DNA of 64,000 nucleotides, from the NCBI RefSeq assembly GCF_000428145.1, contig NZ_ATZJ01000005.1, positions 101,812 to 165,811 on the forward strand. Reading direction: 5' to 3'. Made by a program: the position numbers and the translations under genes. The notes under the pieces are model-generated. The model was not told the DNA's origin and ran no database searches. It was given only the letters and a program-made list of their open reading frames with translations. Positions 16,642-24,672 of this stretch are shown here, piece after piece. How positions within the stretch are numbered: position 1 is the stretch's first letter; the number at the start of each line of letters is the position of its first letter. This DNA comes from Chitinilyticum litopenaei DSM 21440 (GTDB lineage Bacteria; Pseudomonadota; Gammaproteobacteria; Burkholderiales; Chitinibacteraceae).

Positions 16642-17154
16642 ATGGCCATCGCCTGGATCAAGGAAATCCACAACTACCACCCCAACACCACGCTGGCGTT
16701 TCAAATCGAGGATTCACGCATCCCCAGCATCGACAACAAGGAAAGCAAAAGCTTTGAACTTCCCCAGGGCCAGCTCACCGCGGACAAGCTCAGCAATTTC
16801 GCCGTGCCCTGGAGCTTTGCCGGCAACCAGCACCTGAAGATCACCGTCAAGGGCGCGCAGACGGATACGTTCTACGTGGAAATCCGCGGGCGCAGCGGCT
16901 GGGATTACCTGGTGTTCCGCGACGCCGAATTCCGCGAATGCGGCGAGGTGGAGCTGGGCTCACAGGGCGACGCGCCCGGTGTCAATCATTCATGGTGGGC
17001 CATCTGCCTGCACAGCGATGGCAAGCTGGAATGGCACGCGCTGGAGCGCCAGGGCCTGCAGCGCGATGAAGCGCTGGCGCTGGGGCGCTTCCTGGTCGAT
17101 CTGAGCGAAAAATCGGTGGGACTGATCATCAAGGCGATTGCTGCGGTAGCGTAA
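16642..17154 (+). CDS. Unknown protein, tandem paralogue 2
   Basis: A 170-residue soluble protein, paralogous to the preceding gene, from which it is 52 bp away. It starts MAIAWIKEIHNYHPNTTLAF after AAGGAGAACAGCC. Shared positions include NFAVPWSF, VEIRGRSGWDYLVFRD, GDAPGVNHSWW and HALERQGLQRDEALALGRF. It lacks the charged tail of paralogue 1 and ends in a hydrophobic helix (SVGLIIKAIAAVA). The two are probably co-transcribed. No function is assignable from sequence. Confidence 0.7.
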   Translation: MAIAWIKEIHNYHPNTTLAFQIEDSRIPSIDNKESKSFELPQGQLTADKLSNFAVPWSFAGNQHLKITVKGAQTDTFYVEIRGRSGWDYLVFRDAEFRECGEVELGSQGDAPGVNHSWWAICLHSDGKLEWHALERQGLQRDEALALGRFLVDLSEKSVGLIIKAIAAVA

Positions 17155-17417
17155 CGCTCGCCCAATCGGCCACCCGCCGTGCCGGGTAAGCCTTGGCGCT
17201 GATTTCCGGACTGGCACACTGTGCTCCGGGGTGCTCGCGATGCCGGACCTGGCTGGCAACGGCGGGCCGCCCCCCTGCACGCGAGGAGCTAGGCGGACTC
17301 CAGTCAGGATGGGGGTTCCGGAGTAAAGGCTGCGGAGAAGCACAAGGCGGCAAGCGCTGGCCTGCCAGGCAGTACAGGTATCCGTTCGCGGCAGTGCCAC
17401 GTTGACCTCCCGTGCGT

Positions 17418-18947
17418 TTACAACTCGTCCAGCCTTTGCAGATAGCTGGCCGCCTGCGCGCGCAGTGCGGCCAGCTCTTCGGGGGTGAAGCGGGCCAGAT
17501 TGCGGTACACCGGCCCCAGGCGCGGATTGCCCTGCAGCCGCTCGGCGTGGCGGGCGAAGAAATCCCAGTACAGGCTGTTGAACGGACAGGCGCGCTCGCC
17601 GGTGCGCTGTTTGCTGCGGTAATGGCAGCCCTGGCAGTAGTCGCCCATTCGGCTGATGTAGGCCGCGCTGCCGGCGTAGGGCTTGCTGGCCAGCAGGCCG
17701 CCGTCGGCAAACTGGCTCATGCCCAGCGTGTTGGGCAGCTCCACCCATTCAAAGGCATCGCTGTAGATGCCCAGATACCATTCATGCACCTGCTGGGGGG
17801 CAATGCCGGCCAGCAGCGCGAAATTGCCGGTCAGCATCAGGCGCTGGATGTGGTGGGCATAGGCATGCGCCAGCGAGTCGCGGATGGACTGGCCCAGACA
17901 GGCCATGCGCGTCTCGCCAGTCCAGTACCAGCGCGGCAGCGCCCGTTCATGCTGCAACACATTGTGCCGCGCGTACTCCGGCATGCGCGCCCAGTACACG
18001 CCGCGCACATACTCGCGCCAGCCCAGTATCTGGCGGATGAAGCCTTCGGCGGCCGGCAGCGGCACGGCACCGTGGCGATAGGCGGCCTCGGCGGCGGCCA
18101 CGACTTCCGCAGGCGAGAGCAGCTTGATGTTCAGCGCAAAGGACAGCAGCGAGTGAAACAGGCGCGGCTCGTGCCGGCTCATCGCATCCTGATAGTGGCC
18201 AAAGTGCGGCAGGATGTGCGCGATGAACTGCGCCAGCTGCGCCAGCGCTTCGCCCCGATCCAGCGGCCAGCGGCAGGCAGCGGCCTGCGGATCGCCAAAA
18301 GTCTGCACGCCGGCGGACACGATTTCCTGCCAGAGCGCGCGCAGATCCTGCTGCGGGCGCAGGTCGGCGGGCGCAGCAGGCGCGCCCTTCCAGCTGGCGC
18401 GGTTGTCATGGTCGAAATTCCACGCGCCGCCGCAGGGCTTGCCGTCGGGCGCAAGCAGGATGCCGTGGCGGCAGCGCATGTCGCGGTAGAAATATTCCAT
18501 GCGCCACTGCGTGCGGCTGCTGAAAAACTGCCCGACCGCGTCGCGCGCGGCGAAGAAATGCGCACTGCTGCACATCTGCACCGCAATCGCCTGCTGCTGC
18601 GCGTAATCGGCCAGCTGGCGATCAAGTCGCCACTCATCCGGTTCCTGGTATTCGATGCGCGTCGCGCGGTAGCGGCGCTGCAGCAGGTCGAGATTGCCCG
18701 GCAGCGACTGGGTATTGGCCGGATCGCTGATCGCGAGGTAATCGACACGATGGCCGGCGTTTTCCAGATTGGCGGCAAAGCGGCGCATCGCCGCAAAGAT
18801 CGCCAGCACCTTCTGCGCGTGATGCCGCACGTAATCCGTTTCCTGGCGGATTTCCATCAGCACATACACCACTTCGGGATCGTGCCTTGCCAGCCAGGGG
18901 TGGGCGGGATTGAGCTGATCGCCCAGCACCAGGCGCAGACAGGTCAT
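17418..18947 (-). CDS. Iron-sulphur bacterial cryptochrome/photolyase (FeS-BCP, PhrB type)
   Basis: A 509-residue member of the FeS-BCP (prokaryotic 6-4 photolyase, DPRP) family, matching the length of Agrobacterium PhrB (507). Known members repair (6-4) photoproducts with FAD, 6,7-dimethyl-8-ribityllumazine and a [4Fe-4S] cluster. The N-terminal LRLVLGDQLN is characteristic. The four cluster cysteines can be matched: one in TRMACLGQS, two in DYCQGCHYRS and one in RACPFNSLYW. FAD-domain segments LTGNFALLAGIAP and WVELPNTLGMSQFADGG are present. It is the last gene of the photolyase operon and overlaps the CRY-DASH gene by 4 bp (ATGA). Confidence 0.93.
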   Translation of the reverse strand: MTCLRLVLGDQLNPAHPWLARHDPEVVYVLMEIRQETDYVRHHAQKVLAIFAAMRRFAANLENAGHRVDYLAISDPANTQSLPGNLDLLQRRYRATRIEYQEPDEWRLDRQLADYAQQQAIAVQMCSSAHFFAARDAVGQFFSSRTQWRMEYFYRDMRCRHGILLAPDGKPCGGAWNFDHDNRASWKGAPAAPADLRPQQDLRALWQEIVSAGVQTFGDPQAAACRWPLDRGEALAQLAQFIAHILPHFGHYQDAMSRHEPRLFHSLLSFALNIKLLSPAEVVAAAEAAYRHGAVPLPAAEGFIRQILGWREYVRGVYWARMPEYARHNVLQHERALPRWYWTGETRMACLGQSIRDSLAHAYAHHIQRLMLTGNFALLAGIAPQQVHEWYLGIYSDAFEWVELPNTLGMSQFADGGLLASKPYAGSAAYISRMGDYCQGCHYRSKQRTGERACPFNSLYWDFFARHAERLQGNPRLGPVYRNLARFTPEELAALRAQAASYLQRLDEL

Positions 18948-20224
18948 GGCGTGCTCCAGAGCGCACGATACGCGCCATCCGGGTCGTATTCAGCGGCCTG
19001 CCTGGCCGGGTTGAACCGGCGCGAGCCGCGCGGATCGGTACCGCAGCCGGCGAGGTACAGCCAGTTGCCCTGATTGCTGGCGACGTCGTAATCAATCAGG
19101 CAGGACTCGAACCAGGCCGCGCCGGCACGCCAGTCGCAGCCCAGATCGTGGATCAGGTAGCTGGCGACATTCTGGCGCATGCGGTTGGAGAGGAAACCCG
19201 TGGCGGCCAATTCGCGCATGCCGGCGTCGATCCACGGCTCGCCGGTCTCGCCCCGCCGCCAGCGCGCAAAGGCCTCGGCATCGTGCCCCGGTGCTGGGCA
19301 TGGCGGCTGCAGGCCGTGGCGCAGAAACAGCTGCCGGCCAAAGCGCCGCATGAGCCAGCGGAAATACTCGCGCCACAGCAGCTCGAACCACAGCCAGTCA
19401 CTGCCTTCGCTGACGCCCTGCTCGCCCTCGTGCTGCGCCAGCAACCGGGCCGCGCGGCGCACCGAAAGGCTGCCCTGCGCCAGCCAGGGCGACCATTTGC
19501 TGGCGTAATCCGGGCCCATGAGCCCGTTGCGCGTGCGCTTGTAGCTGGCGCCATGCGTTGCGAGCCAGCGCTGCACGCGCGCCTGCGCGGCCTGTTCGCC
19601 GCCGCGCCAGTCGGCCCGGGCATAGGGAAAGCTGCTGCGCGCATCCGGTGGCGGCGGCATCAGCCAGTCGGCGGGCAAGGCGCGGCCAGGCGCTACGCCA
19701 TCCGGCCAGGGCGGCAAGGCGGCGGGAGCCGGCAAGGGGGGCACGGGGCTCAGCGCCGCAGCCTGCAACTGCTGGCGAAAGCGCGTAAACACCAGCGGCA
19801 AGTCAGCCAGGGCAAACGGCAGCTGCGACTCGGTGTACAGCGTATCCTGCCAGCCAGCCAGCACCCGCACACCGGCGGCCTGCAGGTGCGCCAGCTGCTG
19901 CGCCTCTTCGGGCGCGGCCAGCGCTGCGCAGTACACGGTGGCCCCCAGCGCACGCGCCAGCTCCCCGAGGCAGGCCGCGGCATCACCGTCCAGCAGCAGC
20001 AGCCGGCTGCCGCGCCTGCGCAGCCCGGCATCCAGTTCCTTAAGGGTATCGGCCAGTACGTATTTGCGATGTTGACCCAGCCGTTTAACCCCCCACTGGG
20101 TATCTTCATCGGGCGGCAGCACGTACACAGGCAGCAGCGCATCGGCTGCGGCGCAGGCCGCGCACAGCGCCGGGTTGTCGTCCAGCCGCAAGTCCTGGCG
20201 GAACCAGTAAATGGCGATGCGCAT
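18944..20224 (-). CDS. DASH-family cryptochrome
   Basis: A 426-residue CRY-DASH protein. These flavoproteins repair CPDs in single-stranded DNA and may sense blue light. The N-terminal photolyase domain begins MRIAIYWFRQDLRLDDNPAL. The FAD domain shows the DASH hallmarks: TRNGLMGPDYASKWSPWLAQ, NRMRQNVASYLIHDLGCDWR, and DYDVASNQGNWLYLAGCGTD then PRGSRRFNP. The start at 20224 shares one base with the upstream DUF2256 stop, and the gene overlaps the downstream FeS-BCP start by 4 bp, so translation is probably coupled. Confidence 0.94.
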   Translation of the reverse strand: MRIAIYWFRQDLRLDDNPALCAACAAADALLPVYVLPPDEDTQWGVKRLGQHRKYVLADTLKELDAGLRRRGSRLLLLDGDAAACLGELARALGATVYCAALAAPEEAQQLAHLQAAGVRVLAGWQDTLYTESQLPFALADLPLVFTRFRQQLQAAALSPVPPLPAPAALPPWPDGVAPGRALPADWLMPPPPDARSSFPYARADWRGGEQAAQARVQRWLATHGASYKRTRNGLMGPDYASKWSPWLAQGSLSVRRAARLLAQHEGEQGVSEGSDWLWFELLWREYFRWLMRRFGRQLFLRHGLQPPCPAPGHDAEAFARWRRGETGEPWIDAGMRELAATGFLSNRMRQNVASYLIHDLGCDWRAGAAWFESCLIDYDVASNQGNWLYLAGCGTDPRGSRRFNPARQAAEYDPDGAYRALWSTP

Positions 20225-20361
20225 CACGCCCCTGCCTTGCGCCGCCGGCAGCGCTCCGAGCAGTAACGCACGGCGTCCCAATCCTTCGCCCATTTGCGCC
20301 GCCAGCTGAAAGGCCGCTGGCACACCGGGCAGAGCTTGCTGGGCAGATCGCTTTTTTGCAT
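20224..20361 (-). CDS. DUF2256 zinc-ribbon-like mini-protein
   Basis: A 45-residue protein, MQKSDLPSKLCPVCQRPFSW and so on, ending in a basic RRRKAGA. It has the DUF2256 pattern: CPVCQRPFSWRRKW, a WDAVRYC segment and CSERC, giving four cysteines that could bind zinc. DUF2256 genes are often found beside photolyase/cryptochrome genes, but the role is unknown. It starts one base after the photolyase stop codon and ends on the first base of the CRY-DASH start, so it is firmly inside the operon. Confidence 0.9.
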   Translation of the reverse strand: MQKSDLPSKLCPVCQRPFSWRRKWAKDWDAVRYCSERCRRRKAGA

Positions 20362-20362
20362 G

Positions 20363-21895
20363 TCAGAACTCCAGTTCCAGTTGTGCGCCGCTGGCGCGGG
20401 CAGCCGCCTTGCGCCGCGCGGCCGGACGCAGGCGCGAGCCGTGGCGTTCCAGCACCGCGGCACGCGCGGCGCGCACGCCGGGATCACGGCGCAGGGCATA
20501 AAGCCGCTCCTTCGCCACACGGGTCGCCCGTTCCAGCTCGACCGGGGGTTCGGGGATGTCTTCGCCCACGCGCACGCCGCACTGCGCCTGCACGGCCGGC
20601 GGCATGCGCCAGGGCTCGAACAGCCAGCTGTCGGGCACGCGGCGCAGCGCCGGCAACCAGTGGCGCACGAACCGGCCCTGCGGATCGTGATCACGCGCCT
20701 GCTTCACCGGGTTGTAGACGCGCGCGGTATTGATGCCGGTGGTGCCGGACTGCATCTGCAGCTGGCTCCAGTGAATGCCCGGCTCGTAATCCAGAAACTG
20801 CCGCGCCAGAAACAGGCCCGGTTCGCGCCAGTGCAGCCACAAGGGATAGGCCGCGACCGACACCAGCATCGCGCGCATGCGGAAATTCAGCCAGCCCGTC
20901 GCCCGCAGCATGGCCATGCAGGCGTCAACCAGCGGCCAGCCGGTGCGCCCGGCCGACCAGGCGGCAAAGTGCGCGGCTGACCAGTCCGCTTCGCGCAGGC
21001 CGTCATAGCCGCGATGCAGATTGCGGAATTCCAGCGCAGGCTCGCTTTCCAGCTTCTGGATGAAGTGGCAATGCCAGTAGAGGCGCGACACAAAGGCGGC
21101 CAGCCCGCGCCGCTGCCGCTCGGCCTGCGGGCCGCTGGCATTCGCCATTGCCAGCCGCGCGGCGTGCACCACTTCGCGCAGGCTCAATAGGCCGTAGGCC
21201 AGATGGGCGGAAAGCCGTGAACATGCCGTCGGCGCCGACAGCGGCGAAGAAATGCCGCCGCGATAGCTCAGCACGCGCTCGTTCAGGAAATCCGTCAGCA
21301 CAAGCTCGGCATTGGCGCGACCACCGCGCTGGCGCAGCGGCGGATCGGGGTCTGTCAGGCCCAGCGCGGCGGGGTCGGGCCAGCGATGACCAATGAGCGG
21401 CGGCAAGGGCGCGGCCAGCCGCGCGGGCGGCGGCAGCGGCGGTTGCGCCATCAGCGCCTCCCAGGCCGGCCGCCATTCATCACGGTCCTGCAGGCGGCGC
21501 ACGACGCCGAACTGGCGGAATTCCTGCCAGTGCACGCCATGCCTGCGGCACCATGCCGCCACGGCGCGGTCGCGGGCAAAGGTCCAGTCGTTGCCGGTTT
21601 CTTCATGGCTGTAGAGCGCATCGATGCCAAGCTCGGCATGCAGGCGCTCGAGCACCGCCGTCATTTCACCACCGCGCACCAGCAGCCGCCCGCCCAGCGC
21701 GGCGAACTGCTGCGCCAGTGCACTGACGCTCTCGCGGATGAACAGATAGTGCTGGGTGGCCATGTCCGGCTGCGCCCACAGCCCGGGCTCGATCACATAA
21801 AGCCCCAGCACCGGCCCCGCCGCTGCGGCGGCCGCCAGTGGCGCATGATCGTGCACGCGCAGATCGCGTTTGAACCAGACAAGTGAACAGGCCAT
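20363..21895 (-). CDS. FAD-binding deoxyribodipyrimidine photolyase family protein
   Basis: A 510-residue cryptochrome/photolyase family protein and first gene of the four-gene operon. The N-terminal antenna domain starts SLVWFKRDLRVHDHAPL. The FAD domain contains the lesion-binding helix RISHLAY-like segment CSRLSAHLAYGLLSLRE, WPLVDACMAMLRATGWLNFR and SGTTGINTARVYNPVKQARD. It belongs to a photolyase group distinct from the classical E. coli PhrB type, so its lesion and cofactor are uncertain. The C-terminus has a basic Arg/Ala tail (RLRPAARRKAAARA). Start 21895 (MACSLVWFKRD) lies 6 bp after a TACAAT -10-like box, implying a leaderless or very short-leader mRNA. Confidence 0.88.
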   Translation of the reverse strand: MACSLVWFKRDLRVHDHAPLAAAAAAGPVLGLYVIEPGLWAQPDMATQHYLFIRESVSALAQQFAALGGRLLVRGGEMTAVLERLHAELGIDALYSHEETGNDWTFARDRAVAAWCRRHGVHWQEFRQFGVVRRLQDRDEWRPAWEALMAQPPLPPPARLAAPLPPLIGHRWPDPAALGLTDPDPPLRQRGGRANAELVLTDFLNERVLSYRGGISSPLSAPTACSRLSAHLAYGLLSLREVVHAARLAMANASGPQAERQRRGLAAFVSRLYWHCHFIQKLESEPALEFRNLHRGYDGLREADWSAAHFAAWSAGRTGWPLVDACMAMLRATGWLNFRMRAMLVSVAAYPLWLHWREPGLFLARQFLDYEPGIHWSQLQMQSGTTGINTARVYNPVKQARDHDPQGRFVRHWLPALRRVPDSWLFEPWRMPPAVQAQCGVRVGEDIPEPPVELERATRVAKERLYALRRDPGVRAARAAVLERHGSRLRPAARRKAAARASGAQLELEF

Positions 21896-21901
21896 TTCTG
21901 T

Positions 21902-21907
21902 ATTGTA
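21902..21907 (-). promoter_or_regulatory. Predicted -10 box of the photolyase operon (leaderless candidate)
   Basis: TACAAT on the minus strand at 21907-21902, within GTACAATACAGAAATGG, 6 bp before the photolyase ATG at 21895. No Shine-Dalgarno lies between, so transcription starting about 7 bp after the box would begin at or next to the ATG. I see no convincing -35. Confidence 0.4.
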
Positions 21908-22092
21908 CAAAAATGGCAGCACGCTGTAGCGCTTTGCCGAGCACGCCCGATACGCGGCGCATTCGTGCCTGCTCGCCCGCCCTTCGCGGCAATTCACTCC
22001 TGTTGCACGCTTGCCGCTTTGCCGCGGCAAACCTGACTGTGAAGCACGACACAGCCCACTTGCTGCGGCCTGTCTGCCACGCAAAATCTTTG

Positions 22093-22098
22093 TATAAT
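22093..22098 (+). promoter_or_regulatory. Predicted -10 box
   Basis: A perfect TATAAT within TTTGTATAATCTTGCG, 33 bp upstream of the ATG of the secreted protein at 22131. A CGGAG ribosome binding site follows near 22121. The -35 region is not clear. Confidence 0.55.
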
Positions 22099-22130
22099 CT
22101 TGCGTTTCAATTCAGACAAACGGAGAAGTC

Positions 22131-22574
22131 ATGAAATCAATTTTCCGCCACCTGCTTGCCCTGACGCTGGGCGCCTGGCTGCTGATGGTGCCGGCGCACG
22201 CCACCGAGCTTGGCCGTTATGTAAAGGCCTACAGCGGCGAAGAAGGCGTCAAGGTATGGCTGTTGCGCTACGGCCCGGAATCGGCCAACGAAGCACTGGT
22301 GCAAGTGGGTCGGGTTGACCATCCCTGGGATTTGCGCATCCTGAAGGCCAAGCTGGTGCAGCGCACTGCCGACGAGCAACGCTATGTGGTGCAGCACAAG
22401 GGTGCGGATTACACGATGCTGATCGTGCGCGGCAGTGCTGCCGAGCTCTGGCTGCCCAGCCAGACCGCCTTCCCGGCCAGCCCGCGCAGCCTGCGGTTCG
22501 ATGAGGCACTGGCCAACCAGGGCAATCCGCAACGCTTCGCCGACGAATTCCAGCAACAGACCGCACAGAAGTAA
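22131..22574 (+). CDS. Secreted protein of unknown function
   Basis: A 147-residue protein with a clear signal peptide (MKSIFRHLLALTLGAWLLMV, cleavage near AHA-TE). The mature part, about 120 residues, has ELGRYVKAYSGEEGVKVWLL and ALVQVGRVDHPWDLRILKAK, and no cysteine. I do not recognise the family. A TATAAT -10 box and a CGGAG site precede it. Divergent from the photolyase operon; a family A hairpin follows 45 bp after the stop and may terminate the transcript. Confidence 0.75.
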   Translation: MKSIFRHLLALTLGAWLLMVPAHATELGRYVKAYSGEEGVKVWLLRYGPESANEALVQVGRVDHPWDLRILKAKLVQRTADEQRYVVQHKGADYTMLIVRGSAAELWLPSQTAFPASPRSLRFDEALANQGNPQRFADEFQQQTAQK

Positions 22575-22618
22575 GCTCCCAGGCCGGCAAGTCCGCAGCG
22601 GCCAGCAAGAAAAAACAA

Positions 22619-22667
22619 GGGTATTGCCATACAACCCATTATTTTTAATGGCTGTACGGCAATACCC
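22619..22667. repeat. Family A palindrome, copy 5 (one of the best copies)
   Basis: Arms GGGTATTGCCATACAACCCA and TGGCTGTACGGCAATACCC around TTATTTTTAA. It lies between convergent genes (secreted protein and hslO) and is preceded by an A-run and followed by TTTTG, so it could act as a bidirectional terminator. Confidence 0.85.
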
Positions 22668-22721
22668 TTTTGCATGCCTGGCAGGACGACAAATGCTCAG
22701 CGCAGCAGCAGCCGGCCGACC

Positions 22722-23603
22722 CTATTGCAGATTGCGGTTACCCTCGGCAACGCCCTGCCCGGCAAACAGCTGCGCCACGTCAACGGAATCAAAGTGGTAA
22801 TGCTTGCCGCAGAAATCACAAACGATTTCCACCTGCCCGCGCTCGGCCAGCACGCTGTCCACTTCTTCGCGACCGACCATTTCCAGCATGCTGCCCACGC
22901 GCTCGCGCGAACAGGTGCAGGCAAACTTCGGCGTCGCCGGGTCGAACATGCGCACGGTTTCCTCGTGGAACAAGCGATGCAGCATCTCGCGCGGCGCCAG
23001 CGTCAGCAGCTCCTCGGCGGTGATGGTTTCGGCCAGGCGCTGCACGCGCGGCCAGGCATCCTCGTCTTCCGCACCGCTGCCGCCTTCCAGCGGCATTTTC
23101 TGCAGCATCAGCCCGCTGGCGATCTGGCCGTCGCAGGCCAGCCATACGCGTGTATCGATCTGCGCGGAACGCTGCATGTAATGCTCGATGATGGTGGCGA
23201 CCGACTCGCCCTTCTCGAAGCCGACGATGCCCTGATACGGCTCGCCGTCGTCGGGGTCGATGGTGATCACAAAGCGCCCGCCCTGCCCCAGCAGCTCGGC
23301 CAGCGACACATCGGGAATCTCGCCATCCCAGCGCGCGGTGGCGCGCAGCGTCTTCTTGCTGGTGATTTCGACCACCGCCATCTTCAGCTGCCCCTTGCCG
23401 TGCAGCTGCAGGATCAGCGTGCCGTCGAACTTCAGCGTGGCCTCCAGCAACTGGCCGGCAGCCAGCAATTCGCCGAGCAGCCGCGCCAGCACCGGCGGGT
23501 AAGGATGACGCGCAAGCACTTCGGCAAAGCTGTCGCGCAGCACCACGGTTTCACCGCGCACGGCGGCATGGTCAAACAGGAAACGCTCCAGAATATCGTG
23601 CAT
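22722..23603 (-). CDS. hslO: Redox-regulated chaperonin Hsp33
   Basis: Hsp33 is a cytoplasmic holdase activated by oxidation and mild unfolding. The 292-residue length is standard. The zinc redox switch is visible at the C-terminus: CTCSRERVGSML (CxC) and CDFCGKHYHF (CxxC), about 30 residues apart. Start 23603 (MHDILERFLFD) fits the family and leaves the family A repeat (23622-23671) just upstream, within the promoter region. Confidence 0.96.
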   Translation of the reverse strand: MHDILERFLFDHAAVRGETVVLRDSFAEVLARHPYPPVLARLLGELLAAGQLLEATLKFDGTLILQLHGKGQLKMAVVEITSKKTLRATARWDGEIPDVSLAELLGQGGRFVITIDPDDGEPYQGIVGFEKGESVATIIEHYMQRSAQIDTRVWLACDGQIASGLMLQKMPLEGGSGAEDEDAWPRVQRLAETITAEELLTLAPREMLHRLFHEETVRMFDPATPKFACTCSRERVGSMLEMVGREEVDSVLAERGQVEIVCDFCGKHYHFDSVDVAQLFAGQGVAEGNRNLQ

Positions 23604-23621
23604 TACTACTCCATACTGCAT

Positions 23622-23671
23622 GACCCATTGCCATGCAGCCAATGATTTCAAAAGGCCACAGCCGCATACCC
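23622..23671. repeat. Family A palindrome, copy 6
   Basis: Arms CCATTGCCATGCAGCCAATG and AAGGCCACAGCCGCATACCC. Its inner end is about 19 bp from the hslO start codon, so it occupies the 5' leader of hslO. Confidence 0.65.
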
Positions 23672-23695
23672 ATCAGGCAACTGCGAACCGCAAAA

Positions 23696-23792
23696 ATAAA
23701 ACCCAACGCAGAGACGCAAAGGCGCAGAGTAAAAACACGGCAAGGTTTTGCCCATCCGCTGCGTCTTTGCGTCGCTGTGCTGGCAGGTTTTC
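23696..23792. repeat. Family B core (copy B4, GACGC variant)
   Basis: Left arm CCAACGCAGAGACGCAAAGG, right arm CCGCTGCGTCTTTGCGTCGC, spaced by a TTTTGCC-containing centre. It lies between hslO and the BPH gene. The outer terminal repeats of B1/B2 are absent or eroded. Confidence 0.65.
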
Positions 23793-23809
23793 AGCCTTGC
23801 CCTGCCCGC

Positions 23810-24385
23810 TTATTCGGGCCGCGCCGCAATGACGTGGCAGCTCATCGGCAGGCTGGAATTGATGTCGAATTCGCAGCCGGCGCTCACGCCAATCCGGGCA
23901 ATCGCCTCGGCATCCAGCTCGGCATTGCCGTACACCGCGCTCATCGCGCCGATGGCAAAATCGGCGCCGGAACCGATGGCCCAGAAACGCTGGTATTCAT
24001 ACACCTCGCGCATGCTGAATACGGCAAAGATGCCGTGCGGGTTGGCCACCAGCACCGTCATCTGGCTGGATTCATACGGATCATCCTCGTCCTCGTCGGG
24101 CTTGAGGAAGAACTGGTCCTTCAGCTTCGGGTGCAGCTTGCGGAATGCTTCGAAGATGGCGGGCCGGCTGGAAAAATCAAGCTTCCTGGCCTTGCCCAGC
24201 AGCGATTTCAGCACCAGATCGTGCGCGGCGCTGCCGGAAATCGCGAAGAAACCGCCCTGCGCGGCAAAGATCTTGTCCCAGTGCCGGTCATCCCCGGCCG
24301 ACAGGCGCGTGTCGCCAAAGGTGGACTGGCTGTCGCCGGCAATCGCAATCTGCCCGGCTTTTCTGACGATGACGATGGTGGTCAC
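23810..24385 (-). CDS. Betaproteobacterial proteasome homologue (BPH), Ntn-hydrolase
   Basis: A 191-residue member of the proteasome-beta/HslV superfamily of the BPH type. BPH forms tetradecameric double rings; its substrates are unknown. The start is a GTG at 24385, giving M-TTIVIVRKAG so that removal of Met exposes catalytic Thr1. Counting from Thr1, Asp17 is present (IAGDSQSTFGDTRLS), and a conserved Lys lies in the DKIFAAQGG motif. GSGADFAIGAM and DPYESSQMTVLVAN also match the family. No cognate ATPase gene is beside it. Confidence 0.9.
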   Translation of the reverse strand: MTTIVIVRKAGQIAIAGDSQSTFGDTRLSAGDDRHWDKIFAAQGGFFAISGSAAHDLVLKSLLGKARKLDFSSRPAIFEAFRKLHPKLKDQFFLKPDEDEDDPYESSQMTVLVANPHGIFAVFSMREVYEYQRFWAIGSGADFAIGAMSAVYGNAELDAEAIARIGVSAGCEFDINSSLPMSCHVIAARPE

Positions 24386-24503
24386 GGCACTCCCCGCAAA
24401 ACCGCCGGGCGGCATGCACCGGCATGCTGCATTTTATCCGCTTCTGCCAATGCCGGTGCCACAAAGACCGCGCGGCAGTGCCCGGGACGCTTGCGCTGCA
24501 GAA

Positions 24504-24545
24504 CCCCGATTCCCTCTGCTTCTCTGCGTTGACAGGTTTTCAGCA
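24504..24545. repeat. Family B half-element
   Basis: The stretch CCCTCTGCTTCTCTGCGTTG followed by ACAGGTTTTCAGC matches the right halves of the cores at 23696 and 32830. No left arm is visible. It sits in the divergent BPH-ABC transporter gap (24386-24672), where I see nothing else. Confidence 0.4.
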
Positions 24546-24672
24546 GCATTGAGCGCTGCAGCTCATCCCTCCCCGGCGCAGTTCATCCTCCCCTGCTGCG
24601 TCTTGTCGCAGACGCACCCGGGCTTTACCTGGCTGGCATACAGTGGCCGCATTCCCTGCACGCGAGGCCAGC

